Shown here piece by piece: positions 42,972 through 51,413 of a stretch of DNA of 64,000 nt. Where the stretch lies: the NCBI RefSeq assembly GCF_000955955.1, contig NZ_JYJG01000042.1:40862-104861 (forward strand). The letters are read 5' to 3'. The stretch is from Lentzea aerocolonigenes. GTDB lineage: Bacteria; Actinomycetota; Actinomycetes; Mycobacteriales; Pseudonocardiaceae. Position 1 is the stretch's first letter; the number at the start of each line of letters is the position of its first letter. A model generated the notes under the pieces. It was given only the letters and a program-made list of their open reading frames with translations, made no database searches and was not told where the DNA came from. The translations under genes and the position numbers were made by a program.

Positions 42972-44915
42972 ATGACCGACACCGACGTCGAACTGCTGTG
43001 GCGCCCGGACCCCACGAGGGACAACGGGATGACCGCTTTCCGCGCGTGGCTCGCTGACCGTGGGCATTCCTTTGACGACTACGAGTCGTTGTGGGAGTGG
43101 TCCGTCGCCGACCTCGAGGGGTTCTGGGGCGCCATCGCCTCGTACTTCGACGTCCAGTTCCACACCGCTCCCGAGCGCGTGCTGGGCTCCGCGGACATGC
43201 CGGGCGCCCAGTGGTTCCCGGGTTCGACGCTGAACTACGCCGAGCACGCCCTGCGCCGTGGAGCCGACGACGACCTCGCCGTGATCTTCCACCGCGAGGA
43301 CGGCTTCGCTTCCTCGCTGACGTTCGGCGCGCTGCGTTCCCGGGTGGCCGCTTTCCGGGCCGCACTGGCGTCTCTGGGCGTTTCCGAGGGCGACCGGGTG
43401 GTGGCACTCGTCCCGAACGCCCCCGAGGCCCTGATCGCCTTCCTGGCGGCCGCCTCGCTGGGTGCCACGTGGTCGTCCTGCTCCCCGGACTTCGGCGCCC
43501 GAGCCGTGGCCGATCGCTTCACCCAGATCTCGCCGACGGTCTTCGTCGCCGTCTCCGGCTACGTCTACAACGGACGGTCCTTCGACTGCCGCCCGGTCGT
43601 CGAGGAGATCCGCTCGCAGATCCCGTCCCTGCGGGCCACGGTCCTGATCGACTACCTGGACAACGGCGCCACTCTGCCGGACACGCATTCGTTCGCCGAC
43701 TTGGTCTCGGCTCATCAGGGTGCTCCGCTGGAGTTCACGCCGGTGCCGTTCGACCACCCGCTGTGGGTGCTGTACTCGTCCGGCACCACGGGCCTGCCCA
43801 AGGGCATCGTCCAGGGCCACGGCGGCATCGTGGTCGAGCACCTGAAGATGCTCGCGCTGCACAGCGACCTCGGACCCGGTGACCGCTTCTTCTGGTTCAC
43901 CACCACCGGCTGGATGATGTGGAACTACCTGGTGGGCGGGCTGTTGGTCGGCACGACGATCGTGCTGTACGACGGCAGCCCTGCCTACCCGTCGCTGAAC
44001 ACGTTGTGGCACTTGGCCGAACAGCACCGCGTGACCTACTTCGGCACCTCGGCCCCGTACGTCCAGTCGTGCCTGAAGGAGGGCCTCGACCCGTCCTCCC
44101 GCTACGACCTGACGGGCCTGCGCGTGGTCGGCTCGACCGGCGCACCCCTTACGCCAGAAGGCTTCCGCTGGATCGCCGCGGCCGTGGGCAAGGACGTCCA
44201 GATCGCCTCGGTCTCCGGCGGCACCGACCTCTGCACCGCCTTCGTCGCCGCCTCCCCGGACCGCCCGGTCTGGCTGGGCGAACTCTCCTGCCGAGCTCTG
44301 GGCGCCGCGGTCTACGCGTTCGACGAGGCCGGTGTCGCGCTGGACGACGCCGTGGGCGAGCTCGTGATCACCAAGCCGATGCCGTCCATGCCGGTCTTCT
44401 TCTGGGGCGATGACTCGGGTGAGCGCCTCCGCGACGCCTACTTCGACACGTATCCCGGAATCTGGCGCCACGGCGACTGGATCCGCATCACCCCACGGGG
44501 TTCGGCCGTGATCTACGGCCGCTCCGACTCGACCCTGAACCGGGGCGGCGTCCGCATGGGCACCTCGGAGTTCTACCGGGTGGTCGAGTCCATCCCGGGC
44601 GTCGTCGACTCGCTGGTGATCGACACCTCCGGCGTCTCCGAGGGCGAGCTGCTCTGCTTCGTGGTGCTCGACGGCGTGACTTTGGCGGACGTGGAACCGT
44701 TGCTGCGCCAGGAATTGCGCTCATCCCTCTCGCCACGCCACGTCCCGAACCGCTTCGTGGCCGTCGCCGAGATCCCGAGGACCCTGAACGGCAAGAAGTG
44801 CGAGGTCCCGGTCAAGAAGATCCTCGCCGGCGCCGACCCGGACAAGGCCGTGAGCCGAGGCGCACTCCGCAATCCCGAGTCCCTCCAACCGTTCCTGGAC
44901 CTAGCCTCGGGATGA
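42972..44915 (+). CDS. Acetoacetate-CoA ligase
   Basis: A 647-residue acyl-CoA synthetase (ANL superfamily) that activates acetoacetate to acetoacetyl-CoA with ATP. The N-terminal WEWSVADLEGFWGAIASYFDV and WFPGSTLNYAEHALR are typical of the acetoacetate ligase branch. YSSGTTGLPKGIVQGHGG is the phosphate-binding loop, WFTTTGWMMWN follows, then VSGGTDLCTAF, RHGDWIRITPRGSAVIYGRSDSTLNRGGVRMGTSEFYR (hinge and adenylate-binding) and ELPRTLNGKKCEVPVK-like catalytic Lys near the C-terminus (PRTLNGKKCEVPVKK). ATG 42972 is the conserved start. It is monocistronic with a terminator downstream; likely role is ketone-body or butyrate-type substrate use. Confidence 0.95.
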   Translation: MTDTDVELLWRPDPTRDNGMTAFRAWLADRGHSFDDYESLWEWSVADLEGFWGAIASYFDVQFHTAPERVLGSADMPGAQWFPGSTLNYAEHALRRGADDDLAVIFHREDGFASSLTFGALRSRVAAFRAALASLGVSEGDRVVALVPNAPEALIAFLAAASLGATWSSCSPDFGARAVADRFTQISPTVFVAVSGYVYNGRSFDCRPVVEEIRSQIPSLRATVLIDYLDNGATLPDTHSFADLVSAHQGAPLEFTPVPFDHPLWVLYSSGTTGLPKGIVQGHGGIVVEHLKMLALHSDLGPGDRFFWFTTTGWMMWNYLVGGLLVGTTIVLYDGSPAYPSLNTLWHLAEQHRVTYFGTSAPYVQSCLKEGLDPSSRYDLTGLRVVGSTGAPLTPEGFRWIAAAVGKDVQIASVSGGTDLCTAFVAASPDRPVWLGELSCRALGAAVYAFDEAGVALDDAVGELVITKPMPSMPVFFWGDDSGERLRDAYFDTYPGIWRHGDWIRITPRGSAVIYGRSDSTLNRGGVRMGTSEFYRVVESIPGVVDSLVIDTSGVSEGELLCFVVLDGVTLADVEPLLRQELRSSLSPRHVPNRFVAVAEIPRTLNGKKCEVPVKKILAGADPDKAVSRGALRNPESLQPFLDLASG

Positions 44916-44948
44916 TCTAGGTCACTCTCGCTGCGGTGAACAGGCGTT

Positions 44949-45016
44949 TAACGCCCCTCTCAAGGCTTCTGCGTGTGCTCTGACCAGCGCGTTCAGGGCT
45001 TGGAGGGGGGCGTTTT
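44949..45016 (+). terminator. Terminator after acetoacetate-CoA ligase
   Basis: An interrupted stem pairs AACGCCCC-type sequence at about 44950 with GGGGCGTT at about 45007, followed by TTTT (45013-45016). It separates the ligase gene from the tRNA-Ser gene. Confidence 0.65.
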
Positions 45017-45070
45017 GCAACTCGGTTGAGGACCTGTGTAACCTATGCGTCGTGGCCAAGGATGGTCCCG

Positions 45071-45160
45071 GGAGGCTTCGCCTAGTCTGGTCTATGGCGC
45101 CGCACTGCTAATGCGGTTTGGGGTAACCCCCCATCCCGGGTTCAAATCCCGGAGCCTCCG
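45071..45160 (+). tRNA. tRNA-Ser(GCU)
   Basis: A 90-nt class II tRNA. The acceptor stem GGAGGCT pairs with AGCCTCC, the discriminator is G, and the anticodon loop CTGCTAA gives GCU. A long variable arm (GGGGTAACCCCC) and T-arm GGTTCAAAT are present. CCA is not encoded. It is 41 bp upstream of tRNA-Arg, possibly co-transcribed. Confidence 0.95.
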
Positions 45161-45201
45161 CAAGGCCGAGCCTCTAGAGGATCGGTTACAATTAAAGATC
45201 T

Positions 45202-45277
45202 GCGCTCGTAGCTCAACGGATAGAGCATCTGACTACGGATCAGAAGGTTGCAGGTTCGAATCCTGCCGAGCGCACCA
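45202..45277 (+). tRNA. tRNA-Arg(ACG) with encoded CCA
   Basis: A 73-nt tRNA plus genomically encoded CCA (45275-45277). The acceptor GCGCTCG pairs with CGAGCGC, the anticodon loop CTACGGA gives ACG, and T-arm GGTTCGAAT and D-arm are standard. A-to-I editing of A34 would allow CGN reading. A terminator follows 5 bp later. Confidence 0.95.
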
Positions 45278-45281
45278 GACC

Positions 45282-45321
45282 AAAAGGGCCCCGTCCGCGG
45301 AAACGCAGACGGGGCCCTTTT
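45282..45321 (+). terminator. Terminator after the tRNA pair
   Basis: A perfect 14-bp stem AAAAGGGCCCCGTC with its complement, ending TTTT. The cytochrome P450 start lies only 41 bp further, so its promoter must lie between. Confidence 0.85.
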
Positions 45322-45361
45322 GCGTGAGGGATTGACGCTGCCGGGAGAGCTGGGGGTCGCG

Positions 45362-46558
45362 GTGTCCGCAGGCATGCTGTTCAGCAAGCAGTACTTCAGG
45401 GATCCGGCGGCGACGCTGCACGCGGTTCGCGAGCTCGGACGAGTCCATCAGGCCGTGCTGCCGAACAAACTGCCGGTGTGGGTCGTGACTTCGCATGACG
45501 ACGTGAAGGTCGCGTTGACCGACGACCGGGTGCGCAAGTCGTCTGCGGAACTGTCGGCGATCATGCTGAGCAAGCTCGAGCAGGCCGGTGGTCAGGCTGA
45601 GCTCTCGGCGTTCTTCTCCGGGAACATGCTGGTGATGGACCCACCGGACCACACCCGGTTGCGGAAGCTGCTCGCGCGCGACTTCACGGCGAAGCGGATG
45701 GAGGCTTTGCGGCCGCGGATCGAGCAGATCGCCACGTTCGCCTTCCGGCTGCCGATGATCGTCATCTGCGACCTGCTGGGTGTGCCGGAGGAGTTCCGCG
45801 AGCCGATGCGGGACTGGTCGCAGGCGATGATGGGCGAGGTGGCGCCGGAAGAGGGCATCGTGGCTTCGCGCCGGATGACGGCGTGCTTCAGCGAGCTGAT
45901 CCAGCGCAAGCGCGCCGAGCCGGGTGACGATCTGCTTTCGGCGTTGACCAGGGCCAGTGACGACGGAGATCAGCTCACCGAGGCCGAGGTGCTCAGCACG
46001 GCGATCCTGCTGGTGGTGGCAGGCCACGAGACCACGGTGAACCTGATCGGGTCCAGCGCCGAGTTGTTGTCGCGCGACCACGAAACGCGCGAACGCCTGG
46101 TGGCTGATCCGGACCTGGTGCCGAAGGCGGTGGAGGAGCTGCTGCGGCTGACCAGCCCGCTGTCGATCGGCACCACGCGGTACACGGCGGCGCCGATCAC
46201 GTTCGGCGATGTCGAGGTTCCGGCAGGAGAGATCCTCCTCGTGTCGCTGGCCGGCGCGAACCGGGATCCGGAGCGGTTCGAGCAGCCCGACGACGTGGAC
46301 CTGGGGCGCGGTGCCGGCCACCTGGCGTTCGGTCACGGGATCCACTACTGCATCGGCGCGCCGCTTGCCCGCATGGAGGGGGAGATCGCGCTGCGTGAGC
46401 TGCTGAGCCGCTTTCCCCGGTACGCCGGCGTGGTTCCCGCCGAGGACCCCAGGCGCCGCCGCTCCTACATGGTGTCCGGGTTCCGGGAGCTTCCTGTGAT
46501 CTTGGCGCCGGAGCCTTCTGGCAACCTGGAAGCGGGCAGTAGCGTGCATCTCTCGTGA
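45362..46558 (+). CDS. Cytochrome P450, short in the B-D helix region
   Basis: A 398-residue bacterial P450. Landmarks are the I-helix AGHETT (from residue 220), ExxR in VEELLRL, and heme-binding FGHGIHYCIG with the thiolate Cys330. Between LRPRIEQI and LPMIVICDLLGVP there are only about 6 residues, where usual bacterial P450s have about 20-25 (helices C-D). AGHETT and Cys therefore come about 25 residues earlier than usual. Either the protein has lost a segment or its fold tolerates a short helix C-D. GTG 45362 has GGGGGT upstream; an ATG at 45374 is also possible. It overlaps the next gene by 4 nt. Confidence 0.88.
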   Translation: MSAGMLFSKQYFRDPAATLHAVRELGRVHQAVLPNKLPVWVVTSHDDVKVALTDDRVRKSSAELSAIMLSKLEQAGGQAELSAFFSGNMLVMDPPDHTRLRKLLARDFTAKRMEALRPRIEQIATFAFRLPMIVICDLLGVPEEFREPMRDWSQAMMGEVAPEEGIVASRRMTACFSELIQRKRAEPGDDLLSALTRASDDGDQLTEAEVLSTAILLVVAGHETTVNLIGSSAELLSRDHETRERLVADPDLVPKAVEELLRLTSPLSIGTTRYTAAPITFGDVEVPAGEILLVSLAGANRDPERFEQPDDVDLGRGAGHLAFGHGIHYCIGAPLARMEGEIALRELLSRFPRYAGVVPAEDPRRRRSYMVSGFRELPVILAPEPSGNLEAGSSVHLS

Positions 46559-46971
46559 CCTTCAAGAAGATCGCTGCCGGAACCCTTGCCGCCGCAGCCC
46601 TCGCCGTCCTGGCCCCCGCTTCGGCTCAGGCCGACCCCTCGACCGAGTTCGAGACCGGTGACGGGTACGACTACACCAAGGGGACCATCACCTGGCACAA
46701 CCGCACCGTCACGATCAGCGGCTATGTGATCGACGAGGGCGCCGGCTGGACCGAGGTCCGGTTCCGGGTGTTCGCCGGCAGCACGCAGATCGGCGCCCAG
46801 GAGTCGCGTTACACCGATGACGCCAGCACCAACCCCGTGCTCAGGTCGCCGAGGCGCTTCGAGCTCGGCATGGGCGACACGAACAGGCCCGGCGGCGTGA
46901 CCAAGGTCGAGATCGCCATCTGCCACACCAAGAACACGTGCGACCAGTTCACGACCAGGCCGCGGCCCTAG
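46555..46971 (+). CDS. Small secreted beta-rich protein, unknown function
   Basis: A 138-residue protein with a clear signal peptide (1-27, FKKIAAGTLAAAALAVLAPASAQA). The mature part is beta-rich (YTKGTITWHNRTVTISGYVID, TEVRFRVFAGSTQIGAQESRY) and ends with a Cys pair (CHTKNTCDQF), probably a disulfide. I do not recognise the family. Its GTG overlaps the P450 stop (GTGA), so the two are translationally coupled. The stop overlaps the convergent macro-domain gene by 4 nt. It might be an extracellular partner of the P450 product, but that is only suggested by linkage. Confidence 0.75.
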   Translation: MTFKKIAAGTLAAAALAVLAPASAQADPSTEFETGDGYDYTKGTITWHNRTVTISGYVIDEGAGWTEVRFRVFAGSTQIGAQESRYTDDASTNPVLRSPRRFELGMGDTNRPGGVTKVEIAICHTKNTCDQFTTRPRP

Positions 46972-47480
46972 TCGAAGTCGTACACCGTGGTCGGAACGCC
47001 TTGCGCCAGCAGGGTTTCCGCTATGAGCGGCTCGATCAGCTCCCACCGCCCACCGGCCAGACCGCAGCCGATGCGCGGCATGTGCACGCTCGCGCCAAGC
47101 CGTACCGCGTGCGCGGTCAAAGTGTCCAGGCACTGAGAGATCGCCTCGTACCGCACGGGCGGCCCTTTGCTGCCCGTGCGCGTACCGCGTTGCCCCACCA
47201 TGTTCGCGACCCAGATGTCCGGCCGGACCTGCACCAGCTGCACGGCCCCGAGCCCGAAGTCGTTGCGCGCCCGCTCCCGGTGCCAGGCGCGGTAGGCGCG
47301 CTCCGGCTCCGGCCACCGCTTCGACACGGCCAGCACGAACCCCTTGCCCCACCCGCCGAGGTCGTTGCAGACGTGCGCGATGATCTTCGGCCCCTTGGCC
47401 TGGGGGCTCGTCGCGTCGCCCTTGGTCACTTGCAGCACGATCAGCACGATGCCATCCGGGAACTGTCGAACGCCTCTCAT
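46968..47480 (-). CDS. Macro-domain ADP-ribose-binding/hydrolase-like protein
   Basis: A 170-residue single macro domain. IVLIVLQVTKGDATSPQ is the first strand and adenine-binding Asp, KIIAHVCNDLGGWGKGFVLAVSKRWPEPERAYRAWH is the ribose-binding loop, and ASVHMPRIGCGLAGGRWELIEPLI is the diphosphate-binding loop. The HVCNDLGGWGKGF form places it with the ALC1/TARG1-type and Poa1-type proteins that bind ADP-ribose or remove it from proteins or from ADP-ribose-1''-phosphate. No ADP-ribosyltransferase or toxin lies next to it. ATG 47480 starts the fold; an upstream extension to 47651 has odd composition. Confidence 0.88.
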   Translation of the reverse strand: MRGVRQFPDGIVLIVLQVTKGDATSPQAKGPKIIAHVCNDLGGWGKGFVLAVSKRWPEPERAYRAWHRERARNDFGLGAVQLVQVRPDIWVANMVGQRGTRTGSKGPPVRYEAISQCLDTLTAHAVRLGASVHMPRIGCGLAGGRWELIEPLIAETLLAQGVPTTVYDFD

Positions 47481-47644
47481 TTTTCTACTGCCGACAAAGA
47501 CCGGACGCAATCGATTCCACAGTGGTTGATCTGCGAAAAGAGGTTTGAACCGGTCGTCGTTCGACGTACACCGTTCGGCGCGGGCAAAGGCCATTCGTCG
47601 ACGTGAATGACCACTCGGTGATGGCACTTGGCCACACTCGGGGT

Positions 47645-48472
47645 ATGGCAATTCTGGCGGGCAAGGCCGTGGTCATCACCGGTGCCGGGCAGGGTTTGGG
47701 TCGGGCGTTCGCCACCCACGCCGCCGCCTCCGGAGCCGCCGTGGTGATCAACGACGTCGACGAGCCGCTCGCCGGGCAGGTCGCCGAGCTCATCACCCTC
47801 ATGGGTGGCAAGGCGGTCGTCAGCGCCGGCAGCGTCACGGATCCCGACCAGGCGCAGGCCATGATCGACACGTGCACGGCGGCGTTCGGCAGGATCGACG
47901 GACTCGTCAACAACGCCGGCATCAGATACCAGGCCGCCATCGGCCAGGACGACCCGAAGCGAATGCGCGAGCTGATCGAGATCAACGTCCTCGGCACGCT
48001 GTACTGCACCAACGCGGCCGTCCAGAGCATGCGCCGCGGGTCGATCGTCAACCTCGGTTCGGTGGCGATGGTGGGTCAGCCGACCGCCCTCACGTACAGC
48101 GCCTCCAAAGGGGCCGTCGCCAGCATCACGGCCGGAGCGGCGGCCGAGCTCCACGACAAGGGCATCCGGGTCAACGCCGTCTGCCCGATCGCCTGGACCC
48201 GCATGGCCGCGGCCGACTCCAAAGCCGTCCCGAGCGGGCCGCCCGAGACGATCGCGCCGCTGGTCACGTACCTGCTCAGCGACCGAGCCGCCAAGATCAC
48301 CGGGCAGCTGATCCGGTTCGCCAACGGGCGGTTGCACGTGATGGGGCAGACGAGCCCCAAGGAGCCGGTCATCGAGAACGACGAGTGGGACGTCGACGCG
48401 ATCGCCGAGGCCTTCGAGGAACGGATCGAGCTCGAGGACCCGGCGTGGGTGCGTTGGGGTGTCGGAAGGTGA
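47645..48472 (+). CDS. Short-chain dehydrogenase/reductase
   Basis: A 275-residue classical SDR. VVITGAGQGLGRAFA is the NAD(P)-binding TGxxxGxG, LVNNAGI follows, NLGSVAM holds the catalytic Ser, and YSASKGAV the Tyr-x-x-x-Lys pair. The substrate side ends with VCPIAWTRMAAAD. A C-terminal extension of about 40 residues (ENDEWDVDAIAEAFEERIELEDPAW) is longer than in most SDRs and resembles hydroxyacyl-CoA-type members. No hint of the substrate. ATG 47645 is chosen as it directly precedes AILAGKAVVITG; upstream in-frame starts exist. The next ORF begins within about 30 bp. Confidence 0.9.
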   Translation: MAILAGKAVVITGAGQGLGRAFATHAAASGAAVVINDVDEPLAGQVAELITLMGGKAVVSAGSVTDPDQAQAMIDTCTAAFGRIDGLVNNAGIRYQAAIGQDDPKRMRELIEINVLGTLYCTNAAVQSMRRGSIVNLGSVAMVGQPTALTYSASKGAVASITAGAAAELHDKGIRVNAVCPIAWTRMAAADSKAVPSGPPETIAPLVTYLLSDRAAKITGQLIRFANGRLHVMGQTSPKEPVIENDEWDVDAIAEAFEERIELEDPAWVRWGVGR

Positions 48473-48503
48473 CGCACGCCTGAGCAGCGGGCAGAGTGGC
48501 GGC

Positions 48504-48830
48504 GTGGACCAGCGGGAGATCATGCAGCGGGCGCTCGGCGTCCTGACGCTCACCTACGACGCCGACGAGTCCGGCGACTACCTGCGCACTGCCCTCAAGT
48601 CGTTGCAGGAAGGCGTGTTCAGCTACGAGGTCAAGGTCGACGGCGACCTGAACGAGGCCGGCGCGCAGGCCCTCAAGCAGGCCATGGACCAGGTGCTCGG
48701 GCAGTTCGGCTGGTTCACCGCGGGGCTGCTGTACGCCTTCCGCGGCGTTGCGCAGGCGTACGAGAACGACTGCGAGGACGCCGACGTGAAGGAGATCCTC
48801 CGGCAGCTAGCCCTGCGGCTGGCCGACTAG
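48504..48830 (+). CDS. Small hypothetical helical protein
   Basis: A 108-residue protein, predicted helical and acidic (QREIMQRALGVLTLTYDADE, ALKSLQEGVFSYEVKVDGDLNE, EAGAQALKQAMDQVLGQFGWFTAGLLYAFRGVAQAYEND, EDADVKEILRQLALRLAD). No signal peptide. GTG 48504 is used; an in-frame GTG at 48459 would overlap the SDR by 14 bp and gives 123 residues. I do not recognise a family. It is likely co-transcribed with the SDR gene. Its last 24 bp overlap the convergent serine-hydrolase gene. Confidence 0.65.
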   Translation: MDQREIMQRALGVLTLTYDADESGDYLRTALKSLQEGVFSYEVKVDGDLNEAGAQALKQAMDQVLGQFGWFTAGLLYAFRGVAQAYENDCEDADVKEILRQLALRLAD

Positions 48831-49631
48831 CTCCGCGCGGACGCCGTCGGAGAACGGCGTCCACGCCTCGACCGCCCACGGCCCGAAACGCAGATCCGTC
48901 AACGCGACACAGGCTGCGGAAATGGATGGATCCACCCACAGGAAAGTGCCGGACTGCCCGAAGTGGCCGAAAGTCCGCGGCGAGAAACCGAGGCCGGTCC
49001 AGTGCGGCGACTTGCCGTCGCGGATTTCGAACCCGAGCCCCCAGTCGTTCGGCTTCTGCATCCCGTAACCAGGCAGAACGCCGTTCAGCCCGGGAAACAC
49101 GACCGAAGTCGCCTCGGTGACCAGCTCGACGGAAACGAGCTTCGGCGACAACAGTTCAGCGGCAAAAGCAGCCAAATCCGCGGCGCAGGACTCGGCGCCC
49201 GCCCCGGCAGAGCCCACCAGAGCCGTGGAACTCATCCCCAAAGGCGCGAAAACAGCCTCGTGCAGATAAGTGGCGAACGGCATGTCGCAGGCGTCCGAAA
49301 CGAAGGAAGCCAGCACGTCGAACCCGGCGTTGGAGTAGATCCGACGAGTACCGGGCGCCGCCTGCACCTCGGCCTTGTCGAACGCGTACCCGGCGGTGTG
49401 CGAGATCAGATGCCGAACGGTCGAGCCCTCAGGACCCGCAGGCTGGTCCCACTCGACCGCCCCCTCCTCCACGGCCACCAGCACCGCGTAGGCGGTCAGC
49501 AGCTTCGTGACCGACGCCAGCGGGAACACGCGTTGCTGGTCGCCCAGCGAGCCCACCACGGCACCAGAGGACACCACGGCCACCGCGACGTTCGGGACAG
49601 GCCACGTCGACGCCACTTCCACGCTCTGCAT
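48807..49631 (-). CDS. Serine hydrolase of the class C beta-lactamase/PBP-like family
   Basis: A 274-residue protein with penicillin-binding fold motifs: PLASVTKLLTAYA (S-x-x-K, with Ser the nucleophile), IYSNAGFD (Y-x-N) and FGHFGQSGTF (H-x-G in place of KTG). HLISHTAGYAF is a further family landmark. There is no signal peptide, so it acts inside the cell, probably as an esterase or peptidase rather than a wall enzyme. ATG 49631 is 7 nt from a minus-strand TAACGT box, giving a leaderless message. The start is 23 bp from the divergent RNase Z start. Confidence 0.9.
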   Translation of the reverse strand: MQSVEVASTWPVPNVAVAVVSSGAVVGSLGDQQRVFPLASVTKLLTAYAVLVAVEEGAVEWDQPAGPEGSTVRHLISHTAGYAFDKAEVQAAPGTRRIYSNAGFDVLASFVSDACDMPFATYLHEAVFAPLGMSSTALVGSAGAGAESCAADLAAFAAELLSPKLVSVELVTEATSVVFPGLNGVLPGYGMQKPNDWGLGFEIRDGKSPHWTGLGFSPRTFGHFGQSGTFLWVDPSISAACVALTDLRFGPWAVEAWTPFSDGVRAELVGQPQG

Positions 49632-49637
49632 GGGACA

Positions 49638-49649
49638 GACGTTAACGTC
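49638..49649. promoter_or_regulatory. Palindromic bidirectional promoter GACGTTAACGTC
   Basis: A perfect 12-bp palindrome gives TAACGT on both strands: plus at 49643-49648, 6 nt before GTG 49655, and minus at 49644-49639, 7 nt before ATG 49631. One element therefore offers a leaderless -10 to both the RNase Z and serine-hydrolase genes. Confidence 0.6.
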
Positions 49650-49654
49650 AGGGT

Positions 49655-50566
49655 GTGACAGTCCGGGAACTGATCGTCCTGGGAACAGCCAGCCAGGTTC
49701 CCACGCGCCAGCGCAACCACAACGGCTATCTGCTGAGGTGGGACGGCGAGGGCTTCCTGTTCGACCCTGGCGACGGTTCCCAGCGGCAGCTGCTGCGATC
49801 AGGCGCCGCTGCGAGCGACATCACCAGGATCTGCATCACGCACTTCCACGGCGACCACTGCCTGGGCGTCCCCGGAATCGTCCAGAGAATCTCACTGGAC
49901 CGGGTCCCGCACACCGTGCACGCCCACTTCCCGAGCAGCGGCTCCCACTTCTTCGAGCGCCTCCGCTACGCCAGCGCCTTCTACGACGCCGCGGACATCA
50001 AGGAAGAGCCCATCACCGGAGACGGCCGGCTGGCGCAGGGCAAGTTCGGCACGCTCGAGGCCTACGAGCTCGACCACGGCATCGACAGCTTCGGCTACCG
50101 GCTGACCGAACCAGACGGCCACCGCATGCTCCCGGACAAGCTCGAGGAGCACGGCATCCAGGGCCCGCAGGTCCGCACGCTGCAGGAAAAGGGCGAGCTC
50201 AACGGCATCAGGCTCGAAGACGTCAGCGAACCCCGCAAGGGCCAGAAGTTCGCGTTCGTCATGGACACGCGCCTGTGCGACAACGTCTACGAGCTCGCCG
50301 ACCAGGCCGACATGCTGGTGATCGAGTCGACCTACCTCGCCCGCGACACCAAGCTCGCGGGCGACCACGGCCACCTCACCGCCCAGCAGGCCGCCCGTGT
50401 CGCCCGCGACTGCCGGGTGCGCAAGCTCGTCCTGACCCACTTCTCCCAGCGCTACGAGGACCCGGCCGAGTTCCACGCCGAAGCGGCGGCGGAGTTCGAC
50501 GGCGAGATCGTCATCGCGAAGGACCTGGACCGGGTTCCGGTGCCGAAGCGCTCCACTGGTCCTTGA
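49655..50566 (+). CDS. rnz: Ribonuclease Z
   Basis: A 303-residue metallo-beta-lactamase-fold tRNA 3' endonuclease, which trims tRNA precursors. [10 protein letters not shown] is the zinc-binding HxHxDH (63-68), [12 protein letters not shown] gives the next His, [10 protein letters not shown] the bridging Asp, [10 protein letters not shown] and TAQQAARVA follow, and [10 protein letters not shown] the last His. Length fits bacterial RNase Z of about 300 residues. The N-terminus [24 protein letters not shown] is typical. GTG 49655 is the first residue of a leaderless transcript. Its last 56 bp overlap the convergent epimerase gene. Confidence 0.94.
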   Translation: MTVRELIVLGTASQVPTRQRNHNGYLLRWDGEGFLFDPGDGSQRQLLRSGAAASDITRICITHFHGDHCLGVPGIVQRISLDRVPHTVHAHFPSSGSHFFERLRYASAFYDAADIKEEPITGDGRLAQGKFGTLEAYELDHGIDSFGYRLTEPDGHRMLPDKLEEHGIQGPQVRTLQEKGELNGIRLEDVSEPRKGQKFAFVMDTRLCDNVYELADQADMLVIESTYLARDTKLAGDHGHLTAQQAARVARDCRVRKLVLTHFSQRYEDPAEFHAEAAAEFDGEIVIAKDLDRVPVPKRSTGP

Positions 50567-51368
50567 CGATGTCGGCCAGCGCGGAGTGGGAGGGCTGCCA
50601 GCCCAACGCCCGCAACCGCGACACGTCCGCCCGCTGCGAGCGCACCTCGCCGGGATGCGCGGGCTTCCAGGTCACGTTCACCGGCCGTCCCGAAACACCG
50701 GCGACAGCCTCCAGAACGTCCCGGATGGACGCAGGCGTGGCCCCGACGTTGTAGACCGCGGACTCACCGGGAGTGCACGCCTCCAGCGCCACGACGAACG
50801 CAGCGGCAACGTCCCGCACATGCACGAAATCGCGCACGGCCGACCCGTCGCCGTAGACGTCCATCCCGTCAACGGCTCCAGCGGCTGCAGCCACCGCACG
50901 GGTGATCACCCGACTGGTGTCCGTGTCACCACCCCCAGCGACGTTGAACAAACGCAGCGTGGTCGCCCCGATCCGCCCGGACCGCGCCGCCCACGCCACC
51001 AGGTCCTCGGCGGCGGCCTTGGAAGCCGCGTACGGCGAAGAGGGTTCCCGGACCGACGACTCGGTCAGCGGGGAGTCCGACGGCCGGTACACCCCGGCAG
51101 TCGACGCGAGCAGGAATCGCTGCCCCTCCAACGCTTTCAGCAGGTTCAGCGTTCCGCCCACGTTCGTCGCGTAGTACGAAAGTGGATCTTCGAACGACTC
51201 CCGCACGCGCGCGACACCGGCCAGGTGGATGACCGCGTCGGCGTCGATTGACCCGAACGGCTCCGAGAGGCGTTGACGGGACAGGACAGGTTCATGCCCG
51301 TGAACCCGCAGCTCACGCACCACGGCACGGCCTACGTACCCAGTGGCGCCGGTCACCAGAACTCGCAC
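50511..51368 (-). CDS. NAD-dependent epimerase/dehydratase (UDP-sugar epimerase-like)
   Basis: A 285-residue extended [23 protein letters not shown] is the NAD-binding GxxGxx[12 protein letters not shown] and [11 protein letters not shown] give the catalytic Thr/Ser, and [14 protein letters not shown] the Tyr-x-x-x-Lys pair. [15 protein letters not shown] and [18 protein letters not shown] are the nucleotide-sugar binding segments of GalE-like enzymes. It is short of the ~330 residues of GalE, missing part of the C-terminal substrate domain, so a UDP-sugar 4-epimerase or dehydratase is possible. GTG 51368 is the only start. It shares 56 bp antisense with rnz. Confidence 0.85.
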   Translation of the reverse strand: MRVLVTGATGYVGRAVVRELRVHGHEPVLSRQRLSEPFGSIDADAVIHLAGVARVRESFEDPLSYYATNVGGTLNLLKALEGQRFLLASTAGVYRPSDSPLTESSVREPSSPYAASKAAAEDLVAWAARSGRIGATTLRLFNVAGGGDTDTSRVITRAVAAAAGAVDGMDVYGDGSAVRDFVHVRDVAAAFVVALEACTPGESAVYNVGATPASIRDVLEAVAGVSGRPVNVTWKPAHPGEVRSQRADVSRLRALGWQPSHSALADIVKDQWSASAPEPGPGPSR

Positions 51369-51413
51369 AAGTTGACCCTAAAGGTCGACGCGCACTGCGC
51401 CGATAACACACGA

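Noticed and set aside
45071..45321. tRNA-Ser/tRNA-Arg pair as the edge of a genomic island
   Set aside because: No change of GC content and no mobility gene follows; the P450 and neighbours have the same codon bias.
51273..51413. Longer start of the small hypothetical protein
   Set aside because: It would overlap the start of the divergent epimerase gene and lacks codon bias; GTG 51414 is supported by a promoter-like box.
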